Shown piece after piece: positions 38,341-48,974 of a stretch of 64,000 nucleotides of DNA (position 1 is the first letter of the stretch; each line of letters starts with the position of its first letter). The DNA is from Chinchilla lanigera. Lineage: Eukaryota > Chordata > Mammalia > Rodentia > Chinchillidae. Location: the NCBI RefSeq assembly GCF_000276665.1, contig NW_004955402.1:4260003-4324002 (forward strand). Direction: 5' to 3'. Made by a program: the position numbers and the translations under genes. Below the pieces are notes generated by a model. The model made no database searches. It was not told the DNA's origin and saw nothing but the letters and a program-made list of their open reading frames with translations.

Positions 38341-38676
38341 AGAATTTTCTTTCCATCCTTCCTCCTGCTCTCCCTTCTCCCCTCTTCTCCTGACCCTCTT
38401 TCTGTTTTTGTTCTCTGCTAATTGAACAGCACAGCGTTAAGGGACTATAATGAGCCTTACATTGTGTTTCTGTTTTGGACATCTACCTGAGAGCACTGCG
38501 CTGAATGTAATGCTTCAACCATGTCTGGTCCTCTGTACTACCTTCACATGTGTTAAGTTGTGTCATGACTATTGGTCTTTATGGAGTCATTCAAGCTGCT
38601 TTATAGCGTAGTGGTGACATTTTTAGGTATTTACATATTAGCATCAGTAGTTGCACAGAATTTCTAAGTCATATTC

Positions 38677-39146
38677 ATTTTTTTTTTTAATTTTAAAGAG
38701 TAAAAGAAGGATATAGCATAGTAATAGGGAGGCTAACCGAATTACAGACATAGGGGTAGGAAATTATCAATGGCTGTTTTTACGTACTGTTATCTATAAG
38801 ATAGTTTATCAGCAAAACAAATAGACAAATAATAGTGAGTTATCTTTTTTTTTTTTTTTAAAGACAGGGTTTTGCTATGCAGTTCAGGCTGGCCTTCAGC
38901 TCACTTTGTAGCCCACCTGATGTCAAACTCACAACAATCCTCCTGCTTCAGCCTCATGAGTGCTGGGATTACAGATGTGCACCACCATACCCGGCTTCTG
39001 TTTTGTTTTTTTGAGAAAGGGTCTCAGTATGTAGTTCAGGCTGGCTTTGAACTCACTATGTAGCCCAGGCTGGCCTCAAACTTGAGGTGAACCTCCTGCA
39101 CAACCTTCCTAGTGCTGGGATCACAGGTCTGCACACCCTGCCCAGC
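38677..39146 (-). mobile_element. B1 dimer with probable 3' transduction
   Basis: Two complete minus-strand B1 copies (about 38850-38996 and 39000-39146) are followed, in their transcription direction, by about 160 bp of non-SINE sequence and a terminal poly-A (poly-T at 38677-38688 on +). A single 14-base duplication, tctaagtcatattc, encloses the whole block at 38663-38676 and 39147-39160. Neither B1 has its own duplication that I can see. The simplest reading is one retroposition of a read-through transcript. An alternative is nested insertion with lost duplications. Confidence 0.75.
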
Positions 39147-40044
39147 TCTAAGTCATATTCTAACAAATGAGAAAAACTAGAATAAGCATGAAAAGTCATC
39201 GTTTTGAGAAGTGCACCAGATATCAAAGAAATAACTCCAGAACTTGGGGAAGGATTGAACCTCAGATGTTACCCCTGCATGGTGCCTTTGGTGAAACCTC
39301 TCATTGTCCTTATTTCATCTCAACTAACATGGAAATCATGTCCGCATTATTCTTGAGGAACAGTGTGCTGGGATGTAGAGACAGAATCCCCTGGATGTAT
39401 CATTTCAAGAACGAATCACGGGCAACGTTAAATGTAGTTTTACAATTCCCTAAGATATAGAAACTACTGATCCCTCTCCACTCACGGCCCTTGGGGGGCA
39501 CAGGGAGGGTGGTTGGGGGGTCTGACACTGTGCGCAGTGGTTTTGTGAGGTGACGGAGTTGCCAGAGTCATGACAAAGGGACACACCGCTTCGTGGTGGG
39601 GTCAGCTGCCTGTCGGTGCCAGTGTTTCCTTGGACTCAGGGATGCTTTGCAGCCTGTACCCAGACACAGTACCCGGCACACAGTGGCACCGCAGCCAGAG
39701 GCCGACCTCGTGGGGGTGGCCCCGTGAGGCGAGAAAGGAGGTGAGGAATTCCTATCCTGTCTCTCATCTATGCTTAGCCGCAAAGGGTGATCAAAATACA
39801 TGAATGTTTGTTGTTTTTTTTTTACATTTTAAAATTCTTATTAGAAAATCAAATAAAACTGTTATCAGTATACGTTTATGGTACACAGGATGACAGTCAT
39901 CGTGGGGAGCTGGTACTTCTACCTAACACGTCTTAGTTCTTTTGACTTCCCTGTCCTTGTTTTCCCCTCCCCCCATCCTTGGTTCCCTCCCCATTTGCAA
40001 AAGCTCTGTCTCCCTGCTTCCTGTTATTTATCGGTGCATGATTA

Positions 40045-40440
40045 AAGAAAAAAGTTTTGTAGTGAAAGACACCTTGCTATTCCTCCCCTGCACGGTGCTT
40101 CCCCCCACCTCGAAGGCGCTCATCCCGTCATTCTTGCCACTTTCTGGAGCAGTTCTGAGAGTCCTCCTTCTCGAGTGTCTTTGTAAGGTGTGATAAAACA
40201 TACAGTGAGTACTGCTGCCCAGTGCCGTCCAGTGGAAGGGTAGGGCTGTAAATACACGACAGCGCATCCTCGTCCTTCTTATTCACTGTACCTGGCACCA
40301 TGTGACTTCTGGCTCTTCCTCAAAGTCGAAATGGCCGTGAAAGGGAAAAGTTTTGAATGGATTCAGGACGCTGAGGTGGCCACAGCAGTGCAGCTAAAGA
40401 CACTTATGATCGGGGACTTCCAGGTGTGCAGCTAGCTCTG
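40045..40440 (+). mobile_element. Fold-back mariner-derived element, copy C
   Basis: Opposite orientation to copies A and B. The left arm is the inverted terminal part (ttcttgccactttctggagc), then the + strand shows a decayed transposase C-terminal block (catgtgacttctggctcttc, giving DFWLF) and tgaaagggaaaagttttgaa, then the start of the right arm. The right arm is cut short by another old repeat. Confidence 0.75.
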
Positions 40441-40545
40441 CCACTGAGGCGCGTGTGAGTTCACACTGCTGTTCACAGGGGATGTCAGCCTAGGAAGATG
40501 CATCTCAGAACGTGTCCCCGACGTTAAGTGACACATGACCTCCCT
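40395..40545 (+). repeat. Old mammalian interspersed repeat end
   Basis: atgcatctcagaacgtgtcc, then ccgacgttaagtgacacatg is the terminal part of the same mammal-wide repeat type seen at 19985-20204. Confidence 0.55.
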
Positions 40546-40989
40546 CTGCCCTGGCCTGTGTCCTTGATAAGGTACGGAAATGAAGCTGGGAAACCATGAG
40601 ATCAAATTAAAACCTGCAGATAATTAGCCGGATGGCACAGCTGTGCAAGCCGAGCAATTCGCGAGGCCTCAGAACTATCGGTTTGCGCTTTTGCGCGTGG
40701 GGCCGAGCCGGGGACTTGCTGCCTCATCACCTCTGGAGCCTGCTTCCACTGGCCATTTTAGTCTCTGATTTTGTACTTTGTGAAGTGTTGTGCTGCCTTG
40801 GCAGGTCCTCGTGAGAAGTAGGGTTGTGGGAAAGACATCTCTCTGAGCCTCCCTCCAGCTCTTGCTTGGCCACCAGGGACCCGTTGGCTTTGTAGAGTTG
40901 GCCCTGCAGGGACATGCTGTGTCCCTGCTCAGATTCACTGCCGACATTCCGGTCTTCCACCCAGGGTCCCTTCATTCCACTCACTTTCC

Positions 40990-41500
40990 CTCATTCTGTT
41001 CTCCCGTTTTTAAAGTTATCCTTGTCAAATCCGCAACACGTAAACGGCACCATTTTAACCTTTTGAAGTGTCTAGCCCAGGGGCGTTTGGATGGTGGCGC
41101 TTGGTCCCCAGCATCTGCCCCTAGAACTTTGTCATCGTGCACAAGGGACGCTTTGTACCTCCTGAACACTAACTCCACACTCGCATCTCTCCCCGGCCCC
41201 TGGCAACCGCCACTCCCTTTCCTGCCTGTGACTTTGACTGCTCTCGATAGCGTACATGAGTACAGAGAGATGTGATGTGTCTTTTTGTGTCTTGATTATC
41301 GCTGTAAGGGTAGCTGCCTTTACATCTTGTCCATGCTGGGGTAAGAATCTTAAACTTCATTCCTTTCTGAGGCTAGTTAGTGTTTTCTTGCATGTATATC
41401 TCAAATTTTGTTTAACCGGTAACTCATCAATGAATATTTGGATTGTTCTTACCTTTTAGCTTTTGAAAATGCTGCTGCTGCTAATTTTGACATATAAATA
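40990..41500 (-). mobile_element. L1 3' UTR, antisense
   Basis: gaacactaactccacactcg, ggcccctggcaaccgccact and tgactttgactgctctcgat are antisense L1M 3'UTR phrases in order. Confidence 0.78.
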
Positions 41501-41504
41501 ATAG

Positions 41505-41589
41505 TTTGAGGGTAAGGGATGGACAGTGGGAGAGGGATTTCCCAGGCCCTGGGTTTGATTCCCAGCATGGCAATATAACACAAAGAGGA
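41505..41589 (+). mobile_element. ID-like SINE fragment at gap edge
   Basis: ggccctgggtttgattccca resembles the box B half of an ID. It ends at an assembly gap, so its tail is missing. Confidence 0.5.
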
Positions 41590-41689
41590 NNNNNNNNNNN
41601 NNNNNNNNNNNNNNNNNNNNNNNNNNNNNNNNNNNNNNNNNNNNNNNNNNNNNNNNNNNNNNNNNNNNNNNNNNNNNNNNNNNNNNNNN
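41590..41689. other. Assembly gap (100 N, size unknown)
   Basis: Exactly 100 N, the conventional placeholder for a gap of unknown length. It starts directly after an ID-like SINE fragment. Confidence 0.99.
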
Positions 41690-41794
41690 AAAATGCCGAC
41701 AAAGGAATAATGTTTTGAGTCTCTGCTTTTATTCTTTGCAGTATATACCCAAGACAGAAATTACTGAATCACATAATAATTCTGTGTTTAATTT

Positions 41795-41942
41795 TTGTTG
41801 TTTTGTTTGGTTTTGAGACAGGGTCTCATTGTGTAGTTTAGGCTGCCCTTGAACTCACTATATAGCCCAGGCTGACCTTGAACTCACAGCAATCCTCCTG
41901 CCTCAGCCTCCAAAGTGCTGGGATTACAACCATGTCCAGTCC
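41795..41942 (-). mobile_element. B1-type SINE
   Basis: Minus-strand B1: gagacagggtctcattgtgt to cctcctgcctcagcctccaa and gtgctgggattacaa. Confidence 0.92.
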
Positions 41943-42019
41943 CTCTGTGTTAATTTATGAGGAACTGCCATAGCTTTTACATTTTGACAGTTCAGTGACT
42001 ATACCATTTTACTTTCTCA

Positions 42020-42021
<2 letters not shown>

Positions 42022-42057
<36 letters not shown>
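42022..42057 (+). repeat. (GT)18 microsatellite
   Basis: Uninterrupted GT tract of 36 bases, directly followed by an old ID-like SINE (42056-42146). Confidence 0.98.
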
Positions 42058-42060
<3 letters not shown>

Positions 42061-42146
42061 GGGGCAGAACCCAGGACAACACAGATGCTAAGCTGTGTGC
42101 TGTGTGTTCTGCCAGAGCCCCAGCCCCAACCCCAGCCCCTACATCT
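42056..42146 (-). mobile_element. ID-like SINE, diverged
   Basis: tactggggcagaacccagga to gccagagccccagccccaac resembles a minus-strand ID body. Confidence 0.55.
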
Positions 42147-43474
42147 TTTTTTATTGTTGTTGTTCAGTAATCTAAAACCTTTTGACATGTTATGTATTTT
42201 TCATAGTTGAATATTCTTTCTTTAATAACCTTTGCATGTTATTATTGTCAGTTCAATGCCTGGCAAATGATAGCTGTTCGACGAACCTATATATTTTGAA
42301 AGAAAAAAGGAGAATCTTTGATGATTAAAGAGCCACATCTGCAGTGAAATCTCGGCACCAGCACACACAAAAAGTGCTCTCTAATCTAACTTGAGCAAAA
42401 ACTGCAAAAACTGAGTTAGTGACCAAGGGAAAGAAAACATACCATTATTGTTTCTGAGCGTTGTAAATGTCTAACTAACATGGTAATGTTTAATGGAGTG
42501 ACTTTAGTAAGGATTTTCCCAGCATTTCTAGGCAGTGCCCCTACTCGGATTTGCAAGGCTTAATGATTAAGCCCCTTTGCTTTCACTGGGTATGGAGCTG
42601 GCGAGGGTTCTCATGATAAGGGATGGCAGGGCATAGGCTCTTCGTCATTGCCGCAGCAACTAGGGCAGAAAGAGGTCACTGTGTGGATGAAGAGAAGTAA
42701 GGAGAGGTGGAGTGTCCAGCCGGAAATCTTCTGGGACAGGGACCAGTCGGGGGAAGTGTGGGTGTGGTGCCGGGAGACCCTGCCAGCCGCCCTACAGTAG
42801 AGAAGGCTCACAGCTGGAAGTCACTGCTGGCCTCTGTGTTTCCTTTCTCACTCACAGTTTGACCTTTTAGAAAACTTCATGACCCACTTGCTGTTATCTG
42901 TGTTCTGGTCTTTGGTCTTTACACAGTCAGTACCACTGGCTCCCATGATTCCCAGTTCCGATGTCCAGTTTTACGGTCTTTCATCTCTGATGACCCTGTG
43001 ACTCTGTTTAAGGTCCTCAATCTTCCAAGGCCTTTTAGATGGAGCACAGAGACCTGTGGGCTGGCCACACCCTGTCCACCTCCCTCAGGCTCCCTGCACT
43101 GCTGCCCTCAGGGCCACCGCAGTCCCTGGGCGACTACCTGCTGTGCTCTCTGTCCCGCCCTTCCCTGTGTCCTTGGCTCTTGTCTCCTGCGGCTGTCAGT
43201 CTTCTGCCTTCACAGATGCTTGTGTAGGAAACTTCCTTGACCACCACACCCCACCTTTTCCAGACAAGACTGACCTCCCCCACAACACCCAGACGCTGTC
43301 TGCCCTCTGTTCCTTTCCTGGGTGACTTGGGTAACTTTGTCTGTCCCATTCAGGTGTTGAGTCTACACAGAGCACAGGCCATGTCCTTCGTTCACTGCTG
43401 TAACTCCCACCATAGTCCCTGTAACAAAACAGATGCTCAGTTATCACCTTTTGGATGAGGCTTGAATGAAAAAT

Positions 43475-43815
43475 TGTTGGGAGGCAACCCTTGATCCCAG
43501 TCTGCTATTTGGATTCTCAGAATCCCACGTGTTAAAGGCATGGAACTTATACTGGGAGATGATGGGACTTTCAGGAGGTGTGGTCTAGTGAGGTCATTGG
43601 GGGTGTGGCTTTAGAGGGCATCTTGGGTGATCTGTGAGGCCAGCACCCTCCTCCTCCATGCACTCCTGCCATGTTGGAATGTGGTGCCACAGTCCCAAAG
43701 TGATAGGGCTCAGTGACCATGGACAAACCTCCAACGCTGAGCCGAAGTAAACCTTTCCCGTTGTTGGGTTGGCTCATCTCAGGTATCTGTCGCAACAATA
43801 GAAAGCTGACAAACA
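43475..43815 (+). mobile_element. MaLR-type LTR
   Basis: gactttcaggaggtgtggtc, then catgcactcctgccatgttg, then gagccgaagtaaacctttcc and aacaatagaaagctgacaaa follow the order of a MaLR LTR to its end. Confidence 0.75.
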
Positions 43816-44499
43816 CGAAGTGTCACGTTCCACATGGGTGCCTGTCTCCCCTCCGGGGTCGTCTGCCGGCTCTCGCTTTCCTGAGAAGCTGTGCTCGGAA
43901 TACACAGGTCCTGGCCTCTGAGCACAGCTTCCTCTGGCAAGACAGGATGAAGCATGTCCGGCAGAATCCACAGCACCCAGCTCAGCACGGCTTCCACTTT
44001 TGCTTTTCCCTGGAATATTGCTGACTTCCTTGTTTTTCAAAATCCAGGACAGATTTTGGAGCCTTCATCCACATTGAGAGGAGAAGAAAAGGATGTTATT
44101 CATTGCTACCTCCCTTCCAACGTGAACAAAGGGCAGTTACATTTTGGAGAAAACCGATCATAATGCCAAAGGCTGAGCTATCCATAGCTGCAAACTGGGA
44201 AGGTGTGGCGTGTGAGGAGTCAGGCCACCAGAAAAGCACCTTTTGCATGGCTTGGGTCTGAGACTGGCTTGTAACTGCATTTGACCCTTGGGTTCATCTC
44301 ATTCTAGGGGAGCAAGACCATTGCATGGAGTCTGCAAAGAGAGTTGAAGATCCCAACAAGGGGCAGGTGGTGACCTGCCTAGTGCGCTTTTGACTAGTTA
44401 AGACCAATTTCTCACAAACTTAACAAAGTCATTCCAGAACACTTGGTGAAGTTGAACAGTGTATGGGGAGCAGTACATGGATGTTTGGAAGGAAACTGA

Positions 44500-44905
44500 A
44501 GTAGTCAGCTTTCCCATTGCTGGAACAAAATATCTGACATCTGCAACCTAAAGGAGGAGAGGTTTACTTTGTTCATGGTTTAGGGGGTTCAGTTCATGCA
44601 TGGTTGGTGGCTCCAAGGCAGACACAGCATGATAGAAGGGCCTGGCAGAGGAGAGCCGCTCACTCTGTCACAGCCTTATGTGGGGTGGGGAGACTGACGG
44701 CCCCTGGACTAGAATGCAGCCTTTGAGGTATGCCGCCATGACCTGCCCACCTTCTGCTAACACCACATTAAGCTAACAACTCACCAATAAGCTAATCTGC
44801 TGATGAGTTTCTCAGCCCATGACCCTATCACCTTCCAAACATCCCGCCTCTGCACACATGGGACTTTGGAGGTACATTTTAGATCTGAACCATAACAGAG
44901 ACCAG
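44500..44905 (-). mobile_element. MaLR-type LTR, antisense
   Basis: Begins agtcagctttcccattgctg and ends gatctgaaccataacaga, the reverse of the MaLR LTR pattern. ggaggagaggtttactttgt is the antisense of its AATAAA-proximal part. Confidence 0.75.
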
Positions 44906-45494
44906 CCTCCTACTTCTCAGTTTCAACTTCTTAGGTAAAATAAGTTGTTTTGAGTCTTTATTATTGAAATCAATTAGTCACCCTCATTTGGAAGGAGTGG
45001 CACCTGGGCCATGAGCTAGCTTCCTGGTGGGCTCTTTCTGAAAAAACCTTTCCAGTTGATGGAAAACAGAACTATTCTACCAAGGGTTTTAAAAAATTCC
45101 TTTCCCATCTTCAGATTACTGATTACAAGTTTCTGTTTACTTTGCAAATGGGCCTCTATCTCAGTGCCCTCTGTTGGAAATCATCTTTGGCTTTTCCTCG
45201 CTGTCTACTTAACTGTCTGGGCATGGATCAAAAGAAAGCATTCCTTAATGGTCTGAGATATGAGTCTTAAAACTTCTAAGGAAATAAACCCACTTGATCT
45301 GGTGGCCAGCTCCTCCCTCCCCCCCATAAAAAGAAACTGGAAAAGGAAAAGAAAGGAGGGAAGCGGGAAAGTTACTGGACTCTAGCACGTTTGTTTTGCA
45401 TGTCTAGTGTCAGTACCAAAATTAAAGAAAGGTAAATCCAGATGAATTCTGACACTCTCTTCTTATTCATGGAGCTATTTTTCTCTATCTTAAT

Positions 45495-46050
45495 TGTGTA
45501 CAAGGGGTGTCCAATATATATAGTATCAAATTTAAAAATCTTATTCAGTGAAAGACACATTTCCATCAATCCCTCTCTAAACCCTCCCCCTCACTTTGAA
45601 CATTTATCCCATAATTTCTGCCACTTTCTGAAGCAGTTCTGGAAGTCCTCTTTTGTAAGGGGTTGGTGAATGAAATGTGATAAAAAATAGTGCGTGCTGC
45701 TGCTGAGTATCTTCAAACAGAGGCAGGCTTGTAAAGGTATGATGCTGTGCCCTCATTCACTGTATTTACCATATCTGGTACTGTGCAACTTCTGGCTCTC
45801 CCTCAAAGTAAAAAATGATGATGAAAGGGAAACATTTTGAATTGATTCAGGACATCAAGGCTGCTATAACGCTACTATTAGAGACTCTCATGAAAGAGAA
45901 CTTCCAGAACTGCTTCAGAAAGTGGCAAGAATGATGGGATAAGCATGTTGGAAGTGAGTATTATGAGGGAGCAATGGTAATGTGTCTTTTACTATAAGAC
46001 ATTTAAAAACAAATTTAAACAGACAGGATGTTTCAATCAAGCCTTGTGTA
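45495..46050 (+). mobile_element. Fold-back mariner-derived element, copy D (best preserved)
   Basis: The left terminal region begins near tacaaggggtgtccaata. The left arm (to about 45655) is the inverted transposase end, including tgccactttctgaagcagtt. The middle reads on + with a decayed catalytic C-terminal block (about 45745-45800: PHSLY, then CNFWL and K), tgaaagggaaacattttgaa and gattcaggacatcaagg. The right arm (about 45880-46000) has gagaacttccagaactgctt and cagaaagtggcaagaatgat, exactly inverted against the left arm. Stops and frameshifts show it cannot encode a transposase. Confidence 0.8.
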
Positions 46051-46331
46051 ACGGTCTCAGATAAGGGGATAACAGTAATGATGCAGGCCACTAAAATATA
46101 GTAGAAATGAGGTAATTAAGGTCATTGCTCATGGGAAGTTTATCTAAAATGCATATTGCAGAAGCTTCTAAGCTCCTTGTCTTTCCGTGTTCTGCCTAGT
46201 TTTTTCTCTTCTTCCTCGCTTTACATCTGACTGCTGCTGTAGTGGGGTGTGCTCTGAGAGCCAGAAGTGACTCTTATACTTCACTAGTGAGCCTTTTATT
46301 AAATAAATGTTTCTTTATCCTTTTTATTTTG

Positions 46332-46402
46332 TAGTGCTGGGGATGGAACCCAGGGCTTCTCGCTCATGAACCAAGAGCCCTACTACATAGCGTCACCCTC
46401 AG
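46332..46402 (-). mobile_element. ID-like SINE, diverged
   Basis: tagtgctggggatggaaccc, then cagggcttctcgctcatgaa, an old minus-strand tRNA-derived SINE body. Confidence 0.55.
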
Positions 46403-46454
46403 CAAAACCTGCTTCTTTCCTCTTCATAGATGTGATGTCAAACATTCATCTCGT

Positions 46455-46550
46455 TTTTACATTAGCTTTTATTGGTACATTTTAGATATACATAATGATC
46501 ACATTCATCATAGAGAATTTATAAATGTACATGATATAAATTGGTTTCCC
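46455..46550 (-). mobile_element. Possible L1 3' UTR fragment
   Basis: cttttattggtacattttag, then atatacataatgatcacatt resembles an antisense L1 3'UTR. Weak. Confidence 0.4.
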
Positions 46551-47384
46551 CCATCAAATATTCATCTTGAACTTCATTCTCTAATAATTTCATCAGCAAT
46601 AAAACAAAGTACAGTTGTGTTGCTTTCCTTGGGATAATCAAGCAGTACTGTTTGTCATACACACTCATCCTAAAGTTCTGTCTGAGAAACTCGCTTCCTT
46701 TAGGTAAGACAGGAAACGCTATTTGGGGTTGTGAGGTGCCATGGCGACAGGGGAGTCCTGGGGAGAATTTCCAGAGGGCCTCAGGCCTGGCCCAGGCCTG
46801 TGGATTCTGTGAGAACCATTTGCACAGAGTGCAGCACCCTTTCTGTGGAGGGCAGAGTCCTCCTGTCCCCCTGCGCTTGGGACGTGGACCTCTGACCTTG
46901 GAAACCCGGGCTGTCTGTGTTATTTGGACATCTGTGCCTGAGATGAGTTTACAGTATTTACGTTAAGATTGAGGCCCCCATGAAAATTCCCATCTGGTTT
47001 CCCCTGTGGAGGTGGCATTTGATGTGCGCCTCCGTTATTTATGTGACGTGGTTTATGGGCATTCCAGCGATCGCTAACAAGGCCGCTGGGTGGAAAACCG
47101 CTGAGAGTGGATTTCGAGGTGGCTGCATCAGCTGCATGGTGGGCAGGGCCATGCCCACTGGGCCTGGTGAAAACTCCCACATCAACAGTGTGTGCTCAGC
47201 CAGCCTTCCGTCCAGAGAACAGGCAGTGAGTTCAGCCGGCCGTGCCAAAACAAACAAGGGTGACAGAAATGCTGTGGATTTTATATAGACAGAGGTTCAG
47301 AATTTGCTATCTACTGCCAGAGAATGCCTGGCCTTTTCTACCTGATGCAGAAGACCTGCTTGTCAACACAGGTGATTTAGGGCC

Positions 47385-47760
47385 GTGTTAATCAGCTCAG
47401 GCTGCCTTGAGAAATACCCCAGACCAGGTGGCTGAAACAAAGGAATTTCTTTCGCTTCTCAAGGTTGGGGATGCTCGAGATCGAGCTGCTAGTGGAGTTA
47501 ATTTTTCTGTGGTCTCTTTCTCTGGCTCACCCATGGTGATCATCTCCCTGGGTTCCGCGTGTTTGTCCTTCTGTGTGTGTCTGGGTCCTAATCTCCGCTT
47601 CTTGGAAGGACACCCGTCACACTGGGTCAGCCTCGTCACCCCTTGACCCCATCTTTGAAGCCTTATCTCTGGACACAGTCGCATTCTGAGATTCTGGGGG
47701 TGAGGATGGCAACATGTGGGATAAGGGTGGAGGACAAGGATTCCGCCCATCCCAGGGCTT
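47385..47760 (-). mobile_element. Old LTR-like repeat (MLT type), antisense
   Basis: ccttgagaaataccccagac, then caggtggctgaaacaaagga and ggacacagtcgcattctgag match the antisense of an old mammalian LTR-type repeat. Family name uncertain. Confidence 0.55.
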
Positions 47761-47764
47761 AAGT

Positions 47765-48211
47765 AAAGACAAGTTGTTTTTAGATTCCTTGTAGCATCCT
47801 TTTCCTCTTTATCAGGCCGACCACTCACATTCCCTTTTTAATTCGTTTCCTGGTCCGCATTTTGGGGACCTTGAAGACTATGGAGAGAATTGTGAGAACA
47901 AAGAGCAATAAGACAAGTTGCATTTAGAGTTTTCATAGCATCCTTTTCCTCTTTATCAGGCCAACCACTCACAGTCCCTTTTTAATTCATTTCCTGGTCC
48001 CCAGTTTGGGGACCTTGAAGAAGAGAGAATTGTAGAACAATGAGCAGTAAAGACAAGTTGTATTTGGAATTGTCGTGGCATCCTTTTCCTCTTCCTCTGA
48101 CTGAGGAAGAGCACTTACTGTGGTCAGTAGCAATGTAAAAATCTCCTGATTTGTTTCCTGGCCCCAAGTTTGGGGACCTGGAAGAGGACTGAGGGGTAGT
48201 GAGGACAATGA
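47765..48211 (+). repeat. Three-copy tandem repeat, unit about 140-144 bp
   Basis: The phrase agacaagttg recurs at 47767, 47911 and 48051. Each copy continues with catccttttcctctt and then a block ending tttggggacct. Copies 1 and 2 are very similar; copy 3 is more diverged and has an insertion. Not a SINE that I recognise. Confidence 0.85.
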
Positions 48212-48504
48212 CCAGCTTCATAGCAGAAGACTGCGCAAGAGAAGAGTTGCCGGTTCCTCCTGGGGGACCTTGTCCTGAGGCTTTCCACTCTGCCTGTCTT
48301 TGCGTTTGGCACCCTGTCCGTACACACGGCACATAAACCCGCGGTGTGAAAGCCACCAAGGGTGTGGTAAGGCGCTGGAACATGGAACTGAATTAAGCCC
48401 TGCGGCATAAGCAGGAGGTTGGAGAAGCTGGGTGTTACTCCTCCTCAGTTGCCTAAGTCCAGGGTTTCCTTCTCCCTGATTGCTTACAACTTGTAGATGT
48501 GGTG

Positions 48505-48690
48505 CGGCAGAGTGGTCACAAGTGCAGGCTGCCTGGCTTCAAGCTCTAGGGTGAATCTCTCTGTACTCATGAAATCGAACTTTCTGTGCCTCAGTTTCCT
48601 CATCTGTAAAATGCAATAGATAACAGTACTGACTTCCTAAGAAGAGTGTCAATGTACGGTTTCAAAGTGTTAGTGATCTAATGGAGATTT
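48505..48690 (+). repeat. MIR
   Basis: agtggtcacaagtgcaggct, then ctgtgcctcagtttcctcat and ctgtaaaatgcaataga match a nearly full plus-strand MIR. Confidence 0.85.
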
Positions 48691-48942
48691 TTACATTGCT
48701 ACTGACCACAGTAAGTGCTCTGTATTTTGAGTTTGAGTTTATTACTCAAATTAATTACTACTTATTACTGAGTACCCATTACTCAATTAATAGTTACTAA
48801 TTGCTGTTTCTTGCTCAGTGTCCATCCCTTCTCTTCACTCGTCCTAAGCTGTCATGACCCAAACTGCAGAGTTGATGGGGACTGCTGTCCTTCTGCATCT
48901 TTAGTGAGGAACCTGGTTTCCAGGTGACGGCAGGAGTCTCCT

Positions 48943-48944
<2 letters not shown>

Positions 48945-48974
<30 letters not shown>
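48945..48974 (+). repeat. (GCT)10 / CTG trinucleotide tract
   Basis: Ten uninterrupted GCT units inside intron 3. Confidence 0.98.

Noticed and set aside
38850..39146. Tandem repeat as a CRISPR-like array
   Set aside because: The two repeated units are B1 SINEs in a mammalian intron. No regularly spaced short repeats occur anywhere in the window.
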